Below, in pieces: positions 4,570-6,442 of a stretch of DNA of 6,442 nt. Below the pieces are notes generated by a model. It was given only the letters and a program-made list of their open reading frames with translations. It did not search any database and was not told the DNA's origin. Numbering within the stretch: the first letter of the stretch is position 1; each line of letters starts with the position of its first letter. The translations under genes were made by a program, and so were the position numbers. This stretch comes from Fibrobacter sp. (lineage in GTDB: Bacteria > Fibrobacterota > Fibrobacteria > Fibrobacterales > Fibrobacteraceae): NCBI GenBank assembly GCA_016295375.1, contig JAEDLI010000118.1, positions 1 through 6,442 on the forward strand, read 5' to 3'.

Positions 4570-5694
4570 ATGGAAAATCCCTTTATTTTGCGTCCTTACG
4601 AAAGTGCTGAGTTTTTTTGCGATCGCGAAAAAGAAACACGGGATATTATAGACGATTTGGAAAACGGCGTCAATGTGACGCTGATTTCTCCGCGTCGTTA
4701 TGGCAAAACAGGGCTGGTCTACCATGTTTTTGATGAATTTGCCAAAAGGCGCCCCTCCGTGACGCTATGCTATTGCGACATTTACCCGGCAGACAATCTG
4801 GAGGGTTTTGTCAAGCTCCTTTCGGAATCCATTGTGGCAAATGTGAAGGCCGAGCCTACTTTAAAGAAGTTCTTCTCGTTTTTTTCGGGAATTCGTCCAT
4901 TGGTGTCGTATGACCCTGTTTCGGGTTCGCCACAGGTAAGCATTACGTACCAAAATGAGGGACAGAAGCTTTCTACGCTCAAAAGTATTTTTGATTTCCT
5001 GGGTTCCCAAAAGAAGACATTTGTCATTGCGTTTGATGAATTTCAGATTATACGCAATTTTAAGGGCGTAAATATGGAGGCGCTGTTGCGCACCTATATC
5101 CAGCCGCTAAAAAATGTACGCTTCGTGTTTTGTGGAAGCCAAAAGCATATCATGACCGATATGTTTGTGAACGAAAAAAGCCCGTTCTACGAAAGTACGC
5201 ATGTTGTTTATCTCGACAAAATCCAGCCGGATATCTATGGCGCGTTTATCAAGAAACTGTTTGGCATGGGGAGCCGACGCATTGATGATGATGCTCTTGA
5301 ATTTATCTTGGAGTGGACCCGTTGCCATACCTTCTATGTGCAGTATCTTTGTCATCGTTTGTTCCATGACGGTGGCAAGAAAATTACTTTGGCCGATGTT
5401 CGCCTGTCTTGTGCTGAAATCTTGCGCGAGGGGATGAACGGCTTCTTGGAACGCCGAAACTTGCTGACGGATAAACAGTGGCAGTTCTTGAAAGCCGTTG
5501 CCAAGGAAGGCTCCGTTGCACAACCCACGGCGGGTAGTTTCTTGAATAAGTATAAACTGGGAACCGCAGCAGCTGTCAAGCGAATTGTCACGTCGCTTGT
5601 GGAAAAGGAACTTTTGCTTGAAACACTCTCGCTAGAGGGCAAAAGCTACTGCGTTTATAATGTGTTTTTGAGCCGTTGGCTTGAATCTATTTAA
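4570..5694 (+). CDS. AAA+/STAND-like ATPase, archaeal ATPase family (ATPase_2 type)
   Basis: This is a P-loop ATPase of the archaeal-ATPase/MNS group, related to STAND signalling ATPases; cellular role unknown. From ATG 4570 it has 374 residues. The start MENPFILRPYESAEFFCDREKET is typical of a subgroup beginning NPF...FxxRexE. Walker A is SPRRYGKTGL (40-49); the usual first glycine is serine, but GKT is intact. Walker B is FVIAFDEF (151-158), with Asp156 and catalytic Glu157. VRFVFCGSQ (183-191) holds a sensor-1-like strand. FYVQYLCHRLF (255-265) lies in the helical lid. A C-terminal winged-helix-like region (about 298-352, LLTDKQWQFLKAVA...VKRIVTSLVEKELL) is followed by a small domain ending YNVFLSRWL. 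No nuclease or membrane segment is recognisable. ATGs at 4558 and 4564 are in frame, but GGAG at 4560-4563 fits 4570. Codons are visibly richer in A/T at third positions than in lysA or rpe, suggesting transfer. It forms a one-gene unit between two palindromes. Confidence 0.85.
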   Translation: MENPFILRPYESAEFFCDREKETRDIIDDLENGVNVTLISPRRYGKTGLVYHVFDEFAKRRPSVTLCYCDIYPADNLEGFVKLLSESIVANVKAEPTLKKFFSFFSGIRPLVSYDPVSGSPQVSITYQNEGQKLSTLKSIFDFLGSQKKTFVIAFDEFQIIRNFKGVNMEALLRTYIQPLKNVRFVFCGSQKHIMTDMFVNEKSPFYESTHVVYLDKIQPDIYGAFIKKLFGMGSRRIDDDALEFILEWTRCHTFYVQYLCHRLFHDGGKKITLADVRLSCAEILREGMNGFLERRNLLTDKQWQFLKAVAKEGSVAQPTAGSFLNKYKLGTAAAVKRIVTSLVEKELLLETLSLEGKSYCVYNVFLSRWLESI

Positions 5695-5721
5695 CATTTT
5701 GTAGTATACAAAATGTTAAAT
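5689..5721. repeat. 33-bp palindrome between convergent genes (right copy)
   Basis: ATTTAACATTTTGTA (5689-5703), centre GTA, then TACAAAATGTTAAAT (5707-5721) is a perfect inverted repeat with 15-bp arms. The inner 13 bp of each arm are identical to the palindrome at 4529-4557. It contains the TAA of the ATPase (5692-5694) and, on the minus strand, the TAA of the WYL gene (5716-5718). It could fold as a bidirectional stem-loop, but the stem is A+T-rich and lacks a separate T-run. Confidence 0.85.
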
Positions 5722-6442
5722 GCCCTTATAGACTCCTGCGGCTTTCTCGAACTCTTCCTTGAACCACAGACGTAAATCTCGCGGTTCTAGAATATCGGCG
5801 TCGCTCAGGAACTGCGGAAAGTACACCTTTGCGAGTTTCTCGGAGCACTCGAAGGTTTAGGTGCCGGCGCCGTTTACCTCGGCGGTTGCGGCAGCTTGCG
5901 CTGATCCGCTTTCGCCAACTTTGGCAATTACTTTCGGGCGGTTGGTAGTGAGCTTGTTGTAGCGCGTGGCACCTTCTTCGGTGAGTTTCACTTTGATGCT
6001 TTGTCCGTAACACAGGAACGGGTCGAAGTGCTCACGGAATACTTCCGCCTGGTGTGAGAGTTCAAAGTTTTCGCGGTAGAACGCCTTGCTTGCGGTATCG
6101 GGAGCGACTCCCCGGATGTGGCAGAGCCGCAGTGAATGGAATCGCTCGCCGGTAGCGGCGCACTCTACTTTGTCGTCGCACACTACCACGTATGCCCGCA
6201 CCTGCGACGGCGAGAACGCCAAGAAGCAGGGCGAAATGCACTTTCGCTCTCCGCGGTAGGTGAGCGAAACGTTGGTGCAGGCCTCCGCGGCGGCATTCAG
6301 CTTGTCCAGTTCATCGCGGAATATAAAGCATTCCCGCTTGCCGCGGGGCATGTTCACGTAGCATTCAAAGAAGTAGCGGCAGAGGGTCGCGATTTTGGTG
6401 CCCGCGTTCTTGGTAAATGAATTCGCGAAGTTCGCAAAGCTT
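5716..6442 (-). pseudogene. WYL-domain transcriptional regulator with in-frame stop, 5' part beyond window
   Basis: WYL-domain regulators usually join an N-terminal helix-turn-helix to a WYL ligand-sensing domain and control stress, DNA-damage or defence genes. The minus-strand frame is open from the right edge (6441) leftwards. The WYL domain is visible as LNAAAEACTNVSLTYRGERKCISPCFLAFSPSQVRAYVVVCDD, where RAYVVV corresponds to the WYL strand, then FHSLRLCHIRGV. After ...EVNGAGT a TAA (5857-5859) interrupts. The same frame then continues TFECSEKLAKVYFPQFLSDADILEPRDLRLWFKEEFEKAAGVYKGI to a second TAA (5716-5718), a typical WYL C-terminal domain. Only one codon is abnormal; TAC or TAT (Tyr) would fit. 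So this is either a recent nonsense mutation, a sequencing error, or a recoded stop. The helix-turn-helix should lie to the right of the window. A GTG at 6357 is only an internal codon, not the true start. Confidence 0.8.

Noticed and set aside
4529..5721. Insertion sequence with terminal inverted repeats
   Set aside because: The encoded protein has Walker A and B motifs of an archaeal-type ATPase but no DDE, HUH or recombinase residues, and no target duplication is seen. The palindromes are each symmetrical in themselves rather than a left/right terminal pair. Transfer is kept as a hypothesis only.
6136..6420. Plus-strand frame opposite the WYL gene
   Set aside because: No domain features; the minus-strand frame has a clear WYL-domain pattern through the same region.

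Overview
The window looks like chromosomal DNA from a Gram-negative gut-type bacterium, most likely Fibrobacter or a close relative. This is inferred from several features together. There is an outer-membrane TolC-type protein. Two genes have TATATT-like -10 boxes almost touching their ATG and no Shine-Dalgarno. Intergenic repeats of the GTCATTCTGG...GATAGAATC and CATCCCCGC...GCGGGGATC kind are present, as is an archaeal-type ATPase of a kind common in Bacteroidetes/Fibrobacter genomes. The genus call is an inference; no marker gene proves it.

Left part (1-2526): a tRNA-Ser(GCU), missing only its first seven bases at the window edge, ends in a strong terminator. Next come rpe (ribulose-phosphate 3-epimerase, carbohydrate metabolism) and, 36 nt later on the same strand, a TolC-family outer membrane channel protein. 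A terminator flanked by two copies of a GC-rich palindromic repeat closes this unit.

Middle (2360-4500): a small heat shock protein (Hsp20) follows a textbook sigma-54 -24/-12 promoter and a very stable 5' leader hairpin. It ends in a clean GNRA-loop terminator. A repeat-rich gap of about 300 bp follows, with a run of 13 G, degenerate 7-bp repeats and tandem mini-hairpins joined by CCTAACCAC. Then comes lysA (diaminopimelate decarboxylase, last step of lysine synthesis), of the E. coli-like type.

Right part (4500-6442): a single-gene unit coding for an AAA+/STAND-like ATPase (archaeal ATPase family) has a good sigma-70 promoter. It is bracketed by two nearly identical A+T-rich palindromes, TTAACATTTTGTA-N3-TACAAAATGTTAA. 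The first covers the -10 box and start point. The second contains the stop codons of both the ATPase and the convergent gene. That convergent gene codes for a WYL-domain transcriptional regulator that runs off the right edge and carries one in-frame stop inside otherwise intact coding sequence.

Most genes are housekeeping or stress genes in separate short transcription units. The ATPase with its paired palindromes and the broken WYL regulator form the accessory-looking part and the best candidate for something not yet described.
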